A DNA stretch of 64,000 nucleotides from JALHNI01 sp031367405. GTDB lineage: Bacteria; Acidobacteriota; Terriglobia; Bryobacterales; Bryobacteraceae. Below, in pieces: positions 1 to 7,997 of this stretch. The translations under genes were made by a program, and so were the position numbers. The notes under the pieces are model-generated. The model was not told the DNA's origin. It ran no database searches and worked only from the letters and a program-made list of their open reading frames with translations. The DNA is taken from the NCBI GenBank assembly GCA_031367405.1, contig JANLPT010000050.1, positions 1 through 64,000 of the forward strand, written 5' to 3'. Every line of letters starts with the position of its first letter. The stretch's first letter is position 1.

Positions 1-615
1 TTGTTGACCGTCAACACCAATGGTGAGGGCACCGGCACGCACGCCGCCCACGTTCGGTAGTCCCGTTCCAATGCCGCCTGCGCCGTGAAGCGCCTCCGAT
101 TCCGCGGAGGTACTGACTCCGGGAAGTAATCGCAGGAAGCCGACAACGTTTCTTCCCCGCTGGGTAACGCTTTCCAGTTGCTGCGTCGTCAGAACGGCCG
201 AATTCTCAGAGCTCGCCGACTGCACCACGGTGGCATCGGCGTTGACGCTGATGGTCTCGGTGATGGCGCCGATGCTCAACTGAATCGTGCCGAGCGAAAG
301 TCTTTCGCTCGCTGAAAGGACATTTCCTTGCTTACGATAGGTCTGAAATCCCGTGCTCTCCACTTTGGCCGTGTAGGTGCCAGGTTGTAAGTTGGGAAGA
401 AGGAAGCCGCCCGTACTGTCGGTCTTCACGGCTCGTTCAGCCGCCGTGCCCACGTTGATGAGCGACACCGATGCGCCCGGCACAGCGCTACCCTGAGCGT
501 CGACCACGGTTCCGAGAACGGTGCTCGTACTGCTTTGCGCCCATCCCGTAGCCACGGCAATAGCCGATAAAGCTATTCGTAGGAGGACAGTATTCCTTGA
601 ACGAAAAACCTGCAT
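1..615 (-). CDS. TonB-dependent receptor (Oar-like), N-terminal part, truncated by window edge
   Basis: The minus frame is open from an ATG at 613-615 down to base 1, giving 205 residues with no stop, so the gene continues beyond the window. The N-terminus is a signal peptide ending near GWAQS. It is followed by a carboxypeptidase-regulatory-like beta-sandwich (GTVVDAQGSAVPGASVSL, then a GFLLPNLQPGTYTAKVE segment), and then the start of a plug domain (residues about 115-205, with LLPGVST and GGVRAG). This order is typical of the very large outer-membrane receptors of Acidobacteria, which import oligosaccharides or other large substrates. A good Shine-Dalgarno (AAGGAG) lies just before the ATG. 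The substrate cannot be told. A second member of the family lies at 40208-43609. Confidence 0.85.
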   Translation of the reverse strand, partial: MQVFRSRNTVLLRIALSAIAVATGWAQSSTSTVLGTVVDAQGSAVPGASVSLINVGTAAERAVKTDSTGGFLLPNLQPGTYTAKVESTGFQTYRKQGNVLSASERLSLGTIQLSIGAITETISVNADATVVQSASSENSAVLTTQQLESVTQRGRNVVGFLRLLPGVSTSAESEALHGAGGIGTGLPNVGGVRAGALTIGVDGQQ

Positions 616-648
616 GATGTAACTCCTTACTTATACCGGCACCATACT

Positions 649-2886
649 TCAGCGCGACGACAGATGGGTCGGCTGAGTCAGCGCGCCGTTCCCAGCGGAA
701 TCCCAAATTGCGAAACGAACCCATTTCTTCCCGGTCGCGTCGAAGGGCAAACGGAACTTCCGGCTGCCGAACGGAGCGACATCTTTCAAATCAATCAACT
801 GGCGGTCCACCTTGGTGCCGTCGCTCCAAACGAGTTCGGCAAATTCCGGCGGAAACGTCCATTCCGCTTCTGCAGAGTAAGTCCGCTTCGCACCGGAACC
901 CTCCACGGAAGAGTTTCGAAGAAGCACTTCCCCGCTGGTCACGAAGTAGTCGCCAGCGCGAAGGGCGTCGATCACGGGTGTCCATCCGTCCTTGAACTTC
1001 GGCACGCGGTCGAGCTTGATGTAATTGACCATTAATTGAGGATACGTCTCGTCATCGGGATATTTCATGTAAGTATCGCCCTCGGCGATCATGTACTTGG
1101 GTCCCGCCCAATTGTTCATGTCATCCAGCAGACCGAAGCAGCGTTCCTCACACAGCCGTTTCTGCGACAGATCGACGGGCAGCGATTGGAAAGAGCCCCC
1201 GAGGAACCGGTCACTCAGGAAGAAGTCCTGGTTATGGGTGACGTCCGGGTAGCCAGTGGAACCCTTGGTTCGCGGGTGAGTCTGCCAGACTAGCCCGCCT
1301 TCTTCTTTCAACATCGCCAGTTCATCTGCGGCAGTACCGGCATGATAGACCTTACCGTAGTCCGGCAAGGTCTCCATGGCCGGTTGTTTTCCCTGGGCAT
1401 CTTTCGCGTGCGTGTAGAACAGCGGCCGCGGAAACAGGAACATATAATGTCCGCCGAAATTGCGGTCCGGCTCTTCGCCAGGGATCAACAGGAAGTCACG
1501 GTCGGAGAATCGCTCGCATCCCTGAAAATAGACTTTTTGCTCATCGAGCCGGATCTTGCCGGTGTCATTCGGATGCCCGTCTCCGTGGAAGTCGGCGAGG
1601 ATGGCGAGGTTGATGCCGAGGTCGCGAAACACCGGCAGCCAAGTCGGCTCCTCATCAATAGTTCCCACGTCGGAGAGTTGCTCGTTTAAATGGAAATGGA
1701 AGTGGCTTACGAGCACTTTATAGCCCGGGATGGGCTTGTAGACATCGTCATGGGTGAACGCCATCACCGCCTGATGGGTGGATCGGCTATCGGTGGGGCT
1801 TAGGTAGAAGTACACCGGCATGCGCTGCATGGTATTCGGCGGCGCATTGTATAAGGCAAAGTTGTTGAGGTGACCCCGGGCTTCGCCCACGCGGCGGTTC
1901 CAGACGGCATCGCTGATGCCCCAAGGCTTGGCGCCGACCTCTCGATCGGGCTGACGCACACCGAGCGAGAAGTTGTTCTCGCTGTCCTTGCGATAGTAAA
2001 CGTAACCAAGATTTGTCTCGATCTCGCGCGAGAAAAAGAACTTGTGGGAGGGAGGGAAAACAGCCAGGGACCCGCCGTTCGATTCCAGAATAGCCAAGCG
2101 ATTCCTGGCCCGCAAACCCACTGGATCCTGATTCACCGAACCACCAAACGCGTAGCGCTGCCATCCGCGCGCCGTATCGCGCCAGACTAGTTTTGTGTCC
2201 TCGCTAACGCTAAAACCCTTCAGTCCGCCAACGTATTTGTACGCTGCGGATGTTTCCGAAGTTTTGGCGGCGATTTCCTGCCGCACCAGATTCGTACCCC
2301 GGTAGATGGTGTACAGCAGCGAGCCGGAGAAAATACCGGCTTCCAGGCCTGGGAACGTAATCTCGAGCCGTGCGCCATCGGTCTTCACCTGGCAAGCGGC
2401 GGCGTTGTATCTTGCCCACGCCCGTGTAATCTCTTCGGGCTTCCTCGGCAAATCCATGTTTGTGCCGTTGCGGCCCGGCACCATGAGCGGCGCGTCCCAG
2501 AATGCATTCCACTTTTCGCGCTCAATCACGGCCGGGGTCAACGCCACGCCGAGCTCTTTCAAGGGAGCGATTTGCTGTTGCGATAGACGCCGGACGCCGC
2601 TGGTGACTTGAAACTCAGGAGTCAAATTGGTGCCGAGAACAATCCAGGCACCTCCTTCTTTGCGTGCGGCTAATTCCTGCACCACCGGCTGGCGGTCCCG
2701 AATCGTGAAAACCGCACGGAGCTGTTCCTGGCGCTCACCCTGCCACGTCACCTCCAGTAACCCGGCCCGCATCTGCGCTTTGAGCCCGTTCAATGGTTTG
2801 TAACCGGCGAGGTCACAATGCAGCTGCGCATTTGCCGCAGCCGCAATCGTGAGACTGGCCAACATCATGATCGATAACCGGTTCAT
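649..2886 (-). CDS. Secreted PHP-type metallohydrolase (CehA/McbA-like)
   Basis: A 745-residue protein with a clear signal peptide (cleavage near ANAQL). The N-terminal ~390 residues look like a beta-rich region that I cannot name. The C-terminal ~350 residues carry PHP-phosphoesterase-like metal ligands: an HFHFHLN motif, ILADFHGDGHP, a PGEE motif, QTHPRTKG, and a terminal region with ALRAGDYFVTSGE, which resembles CehA/McbA metallohydrolases. It is therefore probably a periplasmic metal-dependent hydrolase of unknown substrate. The ATG at 2884-2886 is chosen because the signal peptide starts there. It stands 33 bp upstream of the truncated TonB receptor on the same strand, so the two may be co-transcribed. 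Confidence 0.7.
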   Translation of the reverse strand: MNRLSIMMLASLTIAAAANAQLHCDLAGYKPLNGLKAQMRAGLLEVTWQGERQEQLRAVFTIRDRQPVVQELAARKEGGAWIVLGTNLTPEFQVTSGVRRLSQQQIAPLKELGVALTPAVIEREKWNAFWDAPLMVPGRNGTNMDLPRKPEEITRAWARYNAAACQVKTDGARLEITFPGLEAGIFSGSLLYTIYRGTNLVRQEIAAKTSETSAAYKYVGGLKGFSVSEDTKLVWRDTARGWQRYAFGGSVNQDPVGLRARNRLAILESNGGSLAVFPPSHKFFFSREIETNLGYVYYRKDSENNFSLGVRQPDREVGAKPWGISDAVWNRRVGEARGHLNNFALYNAPPNTMQRMPVYFYLSPTDSRSTHQAVMAFTHDDVYKPIPGYKVLVSHFHFHLNEQLSDVGTIDEEPTWLPVFRDLGINLAILADFHGDGHPNDTGKIRLDEQKVYFQGCERFSDRDFLLIPGEEPDRNFGGHYMFLFPRPLFYTHAKDAQGKQPAMETLPDYGKVYHAGTAADELAMLKEEGGLVWQTHPRTKGSTGYPDVTHNQDFFLSDRFLGGSFQSLPVDLSQKRLCEERCFGLLDDMNNWAGPKYMIAEGDTYMKYPDDETYPQLMVNYIKLDRVPKFKDGWTPVIDALRAGDYFVTSGEVLLRNSSVEGSGAKRTYSAEAEWTFPPEFAELVWSDGTKVDRQLIDLKDVAPFGSRKFRLPFDATGKKWVRFAIWDSAGNGALTQPTHLSSR

Positions 2887-2954
2887 GCTTCCTCCGTTAG
2901 TCCGTTAGTAATTATGTTCGATCCCGAAGCGATGCCAACTATCTGGTGAGGCTC

Positions 2955-3290
2955 TCAACGATTGGCTTGTTGAAAACTCCACAGCGGTTTACTGGTTGCC
3001 GCGTTGGCCGCCATGAGGGCGACGCTCCCGGCGGATAGTTCGCTTTCCAGCTTCGAGGATTTTGTAGGTGTGCGTGTGGTCGCCCCAAGGATGATCGGGC
3101 CTGAGCGTATTGCACAAGTCTTCCCGAGTGACAACCTCGCCATTCGCTTCCGGCAGTTGGACCAGGTCCTTAAAAAAGGCTGGGGCGGCAGTTTGATCCG
3201 GATTCCATGTTTACGCAGTTCCTGCCGGACCAGGCCGGCGTCGAACACGCCAAACCGCAAACCGCGACACTTCTCCGCTGGACACTTCAT
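2955..3290 (-). pseudogene. Frameshifted remnant of a CadC-type winged-helix regulator
   Basis: The minus frame starting at 3290 reads FGVFDAGLVRQELRKHGIRI and KLPPQPF, which matches the start of the OmpR/CadC-like DNA-binding domain common in Acidobacteria (FGVFELD..TGELRKHG.RI.L..QPF). At an A6 run near 3172-3177 the similarity jumps to another frame, which reads VQLPEANGEVVTREDLCNTL, the next part of the same domain (LLERPGEVVTREELRQRLWP). That frame ends at a TAA near 2975. Only about 90 residues of the domain remain and no effector domain follows, so this is a dead fragment. The family assignment is by eye. Confidence 0.6.
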
Positions 3291-3404
3291 ACTAGACCCA
3301 AATGGATTCTATACCAGAATCGCGGTCTCGACCAACGAGGTCAGCCGATCAGGGATGTGTGTGTTTCCGAAATGTAGTTTGATGGAAAGGTGACCCCTAA
3401 ATCA

Positions 3405-5273
3405 ATGATTCGAAATTTTCCGCTGCTGCTGATCCTGGCGGTTTCGGCTGCGGGTCAAGACTGGCCCGCATACGGTGGGGATGCGGGAGGCACACGGTAT
3501 TCGCGGCTCAAGCAGATAAACCGGTCGAACGTGGCTACGCTCAAGACCGCCTGGACCTATCGCACCGGCGACGTGAGCGATGGCTCGGAGTACCCGGTGC
3601 GCAGTTCGTTCGAAGCAACACCGCTGATGATCGACGGGGTCTTGTACGTCGTCACGGTTTTCGATCGACTCATTGCGCTGGAACCGGAGACCGGGAAGGA
3701 ACTTTGGGTATTCGATCCGAAGCTGGACAAGACCAGATCGCAAATGCTGTTCTCGAACCGCGGTGCCGCATTCTGGACTGACGGCAAAGAGAAGCGGCTT
3801 TTCTACGGCACGCTGGATGGACAGCTATGGGCCATCAATGCCGCCACCGGCAAGCCGATCGCCACCTTTGGCACGGGCGGCTTCGTTGACCTGCGCCTCG
3901 GGATGTTCGACCCAACCGACAAACGCAGCTTCGGACGTGGTTATGGCATGACATCGCCGCCCGCCATCTACAAGAACGTGGTGATTTGCGGGTCGATTGT
4001 GCCCGATAGCGAGCCCCAAGGACCGAACGGCGATGTCCGTGCCTTCGATGCCGTCACCGGCAAACTGGTGTGGCGGTTCCATAGCATCGCGCAGCCCGGC
4101 GAAGATGGCGGCAATACGTGGGAGGGCGACTCCGCCAAGGGCCGGGGAGGCGCAAACATGTGGTCCATACCGAGTGTGGACACGAAGCGGGGGATCGCCT
4201 TTTTGCCTCTTACTTCTCCTTCTGCGGATTACTATGGCGGCGATCGCAAAGGCGCGGGTCTCTTTGGCGATTCCCTGGTCGCCGTCGATGCTTTGACCGG
4301 TAAAAGCATCTGGCATTTTCAGTCGGTCCATCACAATATCTGGGACTACGATCTGCCGGCCCAACCGACACTGGTGACGGTGCGCCGTAACGGCAAGATG
4401 GTGGACGCGGTGGCGCAGGTGACCAAAACCGGCTTCGCGTTTGTGTTTGAGCGCACGACTGGCAAGCCCCTGTTCGACATCGTGGAGAAGCCGGTACCAG
4501 CCAGCGAGGTTCCCGGCGAGTCCGCTTGGCCGACGCAGCCATTTCCGGTGAAACCCGCTCCCTTCATCCGTCAAAGCTTCAAGCCGGAAGAACTCACCGA
4601 TGTGACGCCGGAATCCCGGGCCTACTGCGCCAAACTCATGGAAGGGGCCGCGTTCGGTACGCTGTTCACGCCCATCGGCCTCAAGCCCACCGTGCTTTTT
4701 CCGGGCACCAACGGCGGCGCGAACTGGGGCGGATCATCGTTCGATCCCGAAACTCAGACGCTGTATGTGAACTCCATGGATGTCGGTATGCTAGTCCGCC
4801 TGGTGAAGGCACCCGAGACTTCGAAGCTCGCCTACCGGACGCGCGGAAGCGGTTCGCCGTCCTCACGATTTTGGGACCTGAATCGTTGGCCGTGCCAGAA
4901 ACCGCCTTGGGGACATCTGACGGCGATCGACCTGAATACGGGCGAGTTCCGCTGGCGCAGTGTTCTCGGTGTCGTGGATGCGCTGCTCGAAAAGAATGTC
5001 GCGCCGACCGGGACTTCGAATATCGGCGGTTCCATGGTGACGGCGGGAGGGCTGGTATTCATTGGCGCGACGGACGACAGCCGCTTTCGGGCTTTCGATA
5101 AAGACACCGGCCAGGAACTTTGGACCACTCGCGTACCTGCCAGTGCGCATGCCACGCCGATGACTTTTTACTCAAAGAAAACAAAGAAACAATATGTCAT
5201 CATCGCTGCGGGAGGAGGCAACAAATACAACGACAAATATTCCGATTCCTTGTTGGCCTATGTTTTGCCCTGA
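3405..5273 (+). CDS. PQQ-dependent dehydrogenase (soluble quinoprotein)
   Basis: About 622 residues from the ATG at 3405, which begins a hydrophobic signal peptide (cleavage near SAAGQ). An in-frame GTG at 3390 is the alternative start. The mature protein opens with DWPAYGGDAGGTRYSRLKQI, the classic start of the eight-bladed PQQ propeller, and holds repeated blade motifs (ALEPETGKELW, AIDLNTGEFRW, AFDKDTGQELW). The segment HHNIWDYDLPAQP carries the usual active-site Asp region. It lacks the adjacent cysteine pair of methanol/ethanol dehydrogenases and looks closer to the glucose/quinate dehydrogenase group, without their N-terminal membrane helices. It presumably oxidises a sugar or alcohol in the periplasm and passes electrons to the cytochrome encoded by the overlapping downstream gene. 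Confidence 0.85.
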   Translation: MIRNFPLLLILAVSAAGQDWPAYGGDAGGTRYSRLKQINRSNVATLKTAWTYRTGDVSDGSEYPVRSSFEATPLMIDGVLYVVTVFDRLIALEPETGKELWVFDPKLDKTRSQMLFSNRGAAFWTDGKEKRLFYGTLDGQLWAINAATGKPIATFGTGGFVDLRLGMFDPTDKRSFGRGYGMTSPPAIYKNVVICGSIVPDSEPQGPNGDVRAFDAVTGKLVWRFHSIAQPGEDGGNTWEGDSAKGRGGANMWSIPSVDTKRGIAFLPLTSPSADYYGGDRKGAGLFGDSLVAVDALTGKSIWHFQSVHHNIWDYDLPAQPTLVTVRRNGKMVDAVAQVTKTGFAFVFERTTGKPLFDIVEKPVPASEVPGESAWPTQPFPVKPAPFIRQSFKPEELTDVTPESRAYCAKLMEGAAFGTLFTPIGLKPTVLFPGTNGGANWGGSSFDPETQTLYVNSMDVGMLVRLVKAPETSKLAYRTRGSGSPSSRFWDLNRWPCQKPPWGHLTAIDLNTGEFRWRSVLGVVDALLEKNVAPTGTSNIGGSMVTAGGLVFIGATDDSRFRAFDKDTGQELWTTRVPASAHATPMTFYSKKTKKQYVIIAAGGGNKYNDKYSDSLLAYVLP

Positions 5274-5656
5274 CCTTGCCGGGGGCGGACGAAGTACGGC
5301 CGTTCAGTCACAAGAAGCACGCAGGGTTGAAGCTGAGGTGTGCGTCCTGTCATCGCGATGCCGAGCGAGCCGAGCGGGCGGGCTTTCCTGCGCTGACACA
5401 GTGCAAACCGTGCCACGCCGATATGGCGGAACGGAAAATTCCATCCCAGGTAGTGCATGAATTACCCGGCTTCGTGTTCTTTAGCCACGGTACGCATGCG
5501 ACCGCAAAGGTTGAGTGTTCGAGCTGCCATGGAAGCATCGTCACGCAGGAGAGCGTAATTCTCCAACAGCCTTTGAAGATGAAGTGGTGCGTGGATTGCC
5601 ACAAGCAGAATAAAGCGGCCGTAGGATGCACCACGTGTCATGAGTTAGGGCAGTAG
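5225..5656 (+). CDS. Five-haem cytochrome c3/c7-like protein, start codon uncertain
   Basis: The frame holds five CxxCH haem sites (CASCH, CKPCH, CSSCH, CVDCH, CTTCH) in about 125 residues, plus FSHKKHAG and FSHGTHAT, whose histidines fit distal haem ligands of the cytochrome c3/c7 family. A signal-peptide-like stretch (FLVGLCFALTLPGA before DE) precedes them. No ATG, GTG or TTG lies at a sensible place. The only upstream ATG (5120) would add 35 residues lying inside the PQQ gene. A strong GGGAGGAGG (5210-5218) sits 6 nt before an ATA codon at 5225, chosen here provisionally. The first ~49 bp overlap the PQQ dehydrogenase out of frame, suggesting translational coupling. Likely role: periplasmic electron acceptor for that enzyme. 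Confidence 0.7.
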   Translation: MQRQIFRFLVGLCFALTLPGADEVRPFSHKKHAGLKLRCASCHRDAERAERAGFPALTQCKPCHADMAERKIPSQVVHELPGFVFFSHGTHATAKVECSSCHGSIVTQESVILQQPLKMKWCVDCHKQNKAAVGCTTCHELGQ

Positions 5657-5787
5657 CGCGCTTCGGGCGGAGAGCCAAAGCGCTTTCACTCGACAACTCA
5701 GCCGTTATTGTGTCCTGGGCTCAGACTTACACCTGAATTGTGCATCAATGAAACCCTAGTCTACTTACTAACCCGGCCATTCGCCGT

Positions 5788-5793
5788 TACTCT
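5788..5793 (+). promoter_or_regulatory. Candidate -10 element of a leaderless promoter
   Basis: TACTCT lies 6 nt before the ATG at 5800, and no Shine-Dalgarno is present. This matches the TANNNT spacing seen before several other genes here. Confidence 0.3.
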
Positions 5794-5799
5794 ACTCTC

Positions 5800-6375
5800 A
5801 TGCGACTCATCTACTTGCTCACCACTACCCTTTGCCTTGGGGCCCAATCCGTACCGAGCGCGAAATTCGATGATACACAATACAGAAAGGCGCTTGGCCT
5901 TGACAGCCACATCCACATGCCGGGCAACTGCAAAGGCGCGCCCGATGGCGTCTACATGCGTAGCGGCCAGAGCTACTATGCTTGCATCAGTGGCCGCAAC
6001 GTCTGTAACCGTGACCCCGCCGAGATCCCCGACCGCCTGATGCGCGCCTTCGACGCCAGCCGGGCCCAGTTTGACGCCCGCGCCAGCCAGCTGAAAGCCA
6101 ACGCGCCGACGGTACGCCATCTAACGCCGGTCGGCTCTGGGATCGTGGCTGCCGCCGCACCCTCGCCGGCGATCGTGAAACTCGCTGACGAAAAAGCCAG
6201 CGCCGTTGCCGTTGGCCACACCCGCAGCCAAGTTCTCGAAGCCCTTGGAAAACCTCACTCGCGCGTCAGCGGCGATTACGAAAAGTTCTCTTATCGGCTC
6301 CAATCCGGCAAGACGCTCAGCCTTGAATTCGAAGGTGGACAAGTTAGCAAAGTCCGCACCGTCACCCCGAATTAA
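5800..6375 (+). CDS. Exported protein with BamE/SmpA-like C-terminal domain
   Basis: A 191-residue protein starting with a signal peptide (MRLIYLLTTTLCLGAQS). The first ~110 mature residues contain two cysteine-bearing stretches (PGNCKGAPDG, ACISGRNVCNRD) that I do not recognise. Residues about 133-190 (VGHTRSQVLEALGKPHSRV, then a beta-rich tail with SLEFEGGQVSKVRTV) resemble the BamE/SmpA-OmlA fold with its G.T..QV...LG.P signature. There is no lipobox, so it is probably a soluble periplasmic protein rather than the BAM lipoprotein. It stands alone between the cytochrome gene and the tannase gene. Function unknown. Confidence 0.65.
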   Translation: MRLIYLLTTTLCLGAQSVPSAKFDDTQYRKALGLDSHIHMPGNCKGAPDGVYMRSGQSYYACISGRNVCNRDPAEIPDRLMRAFDASRAQFDARASQLKANAPTVRHLTPVGSGIVAAAAPSPAIVKLADEKASAVAVGHTRSQVLEALGKPHSRVSGDYEKFSYRLQSGKTLSLEFEGGQVSKVRTVTPN

Positions 6376-6446
6376 AGGGGGCTTGGCAGGCGACCCTGAG
6401 AACCGCTCACCTTGGCTTGTTTGGTCGACGTGATATACATGACTTC

Positions 6447-7997
6447 ATGAAGTGGCCTCTTTTCTTTTTCTTGGCGACCCTGCTGGAGGCCCAGCAGCCC
6501 TGCGACCAGCTCAGCCAACTGAAGCTCGACAAAGTTACGATCACCGGTGCCCAGCTGATTCCGGCGGGGAAAATTCCGGCCCACTGCGCGGTGAAGCTGA
6601 CTGCCCGGCCCACCGCTGATTCCGAAATTCGCATCGAAGTTTGGATGCCCGCCGAAGGCTGGAATGGCAAGTTTCAACAAGTGGGTAATGGGGGTTGGGC
6701 CGGCTCAATTCCGGCGGGATCGCTCGCGACGGCCGTGGCGCGGGGTTATGCCGCCGCCGGCACTGACGACGGCCACAGCAACCTTGTCCCTGGCGCTACC
6801 TGGGCCATTGGCCACCCGGAGAAACTGATCGATTTTGGGTATCGCGCCTTGAAGGAGACGAGTGTCCACGCCAAGGAGCTGATCCGCGCTTTCTACGGCA
6901 AAGATGCCGGGCGCAGTTACTTTGTGGGCTGTTCCGACGGCGGTCGCGAGGCCCTGATGCAGGCCCAACGCTATCCCGAAGACTTTGACGGCATCATCGC
7001 CGGTGCCCCTGCCAACGACTGGTCCTACTTACTCACGGCCGCCGCCTGGAATGTCCAAGCCTTACTCAAAGAGCCCGGCAGCGCCATTCCGCCGGCTAAG
7101 CTGCCTGCCATTCAAAAAGCGGTGCTCAATGCCTGCGACCAGCTAGACGGTGTCAGCGACGGCTTACTGGATGATCCGCGTAAGTGCCAGTTCGATCCGG
7201 CGGTATTGACTTGTCAGGCCGAAGATAAATCGGATTGTCTCACCGCCCCGCAAGTAACTGCTCTGCGTAAGATCTACCAGGGCCCGCGGAACTCCCGCAC
7301 CGGCAAGCAAATCTTTGTGGGCAGCGCGCCCGGCACGGAAGCCGTGCCCGGAGCGTGGTCAGTCTGGACGGTGACTGCGCCGCCGGAGAAATCATTGCAA
7401 TACGGCTTCGGATCATCCTTCTTCGCCCACGCCGTTTTCGAAGACCTTAAGTTCGACATCAGGTCAATTGAGTTCGACGCCGATATCGATTATGGCCATC
7501 AGAAAGCCGGCGTTATTCTGAACTCCAGCAGCCCCGACTTACGCAGCTTTCGCGCCCGCGGCGGCAAGCTGATTCAGTTTCATGGTTGGGGCGATGCCGC
7601 GATCCCGGCCGCCAGTTCCATTGACTACTATGAGCGTGTCAACACCTTTATGAAGCGCTTCCCGAATCCGCGGGCGGGGGGCTCGTCCCGCGAAACGCAG
7701 GACTTTTATCGCCTTTTTATGGTGCCCGGCATGGGCCATTGTGCGGGGGGAATTGGTCCGCGTAACATCGGCCAGGGTTCGCCCGTCGCGGGCGATGCGG
7801 AACACGATGTGCTGACGGCTCTCGAAACCTGGGTGGAGAAAGGCACGGCTCCCGAGCGCCTGATTGGCACGGGAGTTACCGGCACTGTGCCGCAGCAACC
7901 ACTTACTCGCCCGCTTTGCGTCTATCCGCAGGTGACGCGTTATAAAGGCACCGGCGACGTCAACGCCGCTTCTAACTTCTCTTGCGGAATGCCATAG
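6447..7997 (+). CDS. Tannase/feruloyl esterase family alpha/beta hydrolase
   Basis: About 516 residues. The ATG at 6447 is preferred over the upstream TTG at 6417 because it begins the signal peptide (MKWPLFFFLATLLEAQ). Hallmarks of the tannase family are visible: the nucleophile motif GCSDGGREALMQAQRYP, with Cys next to the catalytic Ser; the acid region QFHGWGDAAIP; and the catalytic His in MVPGMGHCAGG, also followed by Cys. The two cysteines match the disulfide that joins the catalytic residues in this family. A lid-domain region rich in cysteine (QLDGVSDGLLDDPRKC) lies between. Likely substrates are ester-linked phenolics such as gallate or ferulate esters. A paralogue is at 13002-14483. 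Its 3' end overlaps the convergent symporter gene by 58 bp. Confidence 0.88.
   Translation: MKWPLFFFLATLLEAQQPCDQLSQLKLDKVTITGAQLIPAGKIPAHCAVKLTARPTADSEIRIEVWMPAEGWNGKFQQVGNGGWAGSIPAGSLATAVARGYAAAGTDDGHSNLVPGATWAIGHPEKLIDFGYRALKETSVHAKELIRAFYGKDAGRSYFVGCSDGGREALMQAQRYPEDFDGIIAGAPANDWSYLLTAAAWNVQALLKEPGSAIPPAKLPAIQKAVLNACDQLDGVSDGLLDDPRKCQFDPAVLTCQAEDKSDCLTAPQVTALRKIYQGPRNSRTGKQIFVGSAPGTEAVPGAWSVWTVTAPPEKSLQYGFGSSFFAHAVFEDLKFDIRSIEFDADIDYGHQKAGVILNSSSPDLRSFRARGGKLIQFHGWGDAAIPAASSIDYYERVNTFMKRFPNPRAGGSSRETQDFYRLFMVPGMGHCAGGIGPRNIGQGSPVAGDAEHDVLTALETWVEKGTAPERLIGTGVTGTVPQQPLTRPLCVYPQVTRYKGTGDVNAASNFSCGMP

Noticed and set aside
3004..3393. 129-codon plus-strand frame
   Set aside because: Opposite to the winged-helix remnant, which explains the open frame better.
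3825..4574. 249-codon minus-strand frame
   Set aside because: It lies wholly inside the PQQ dehydrogenase gene and shows no recognisable motif.
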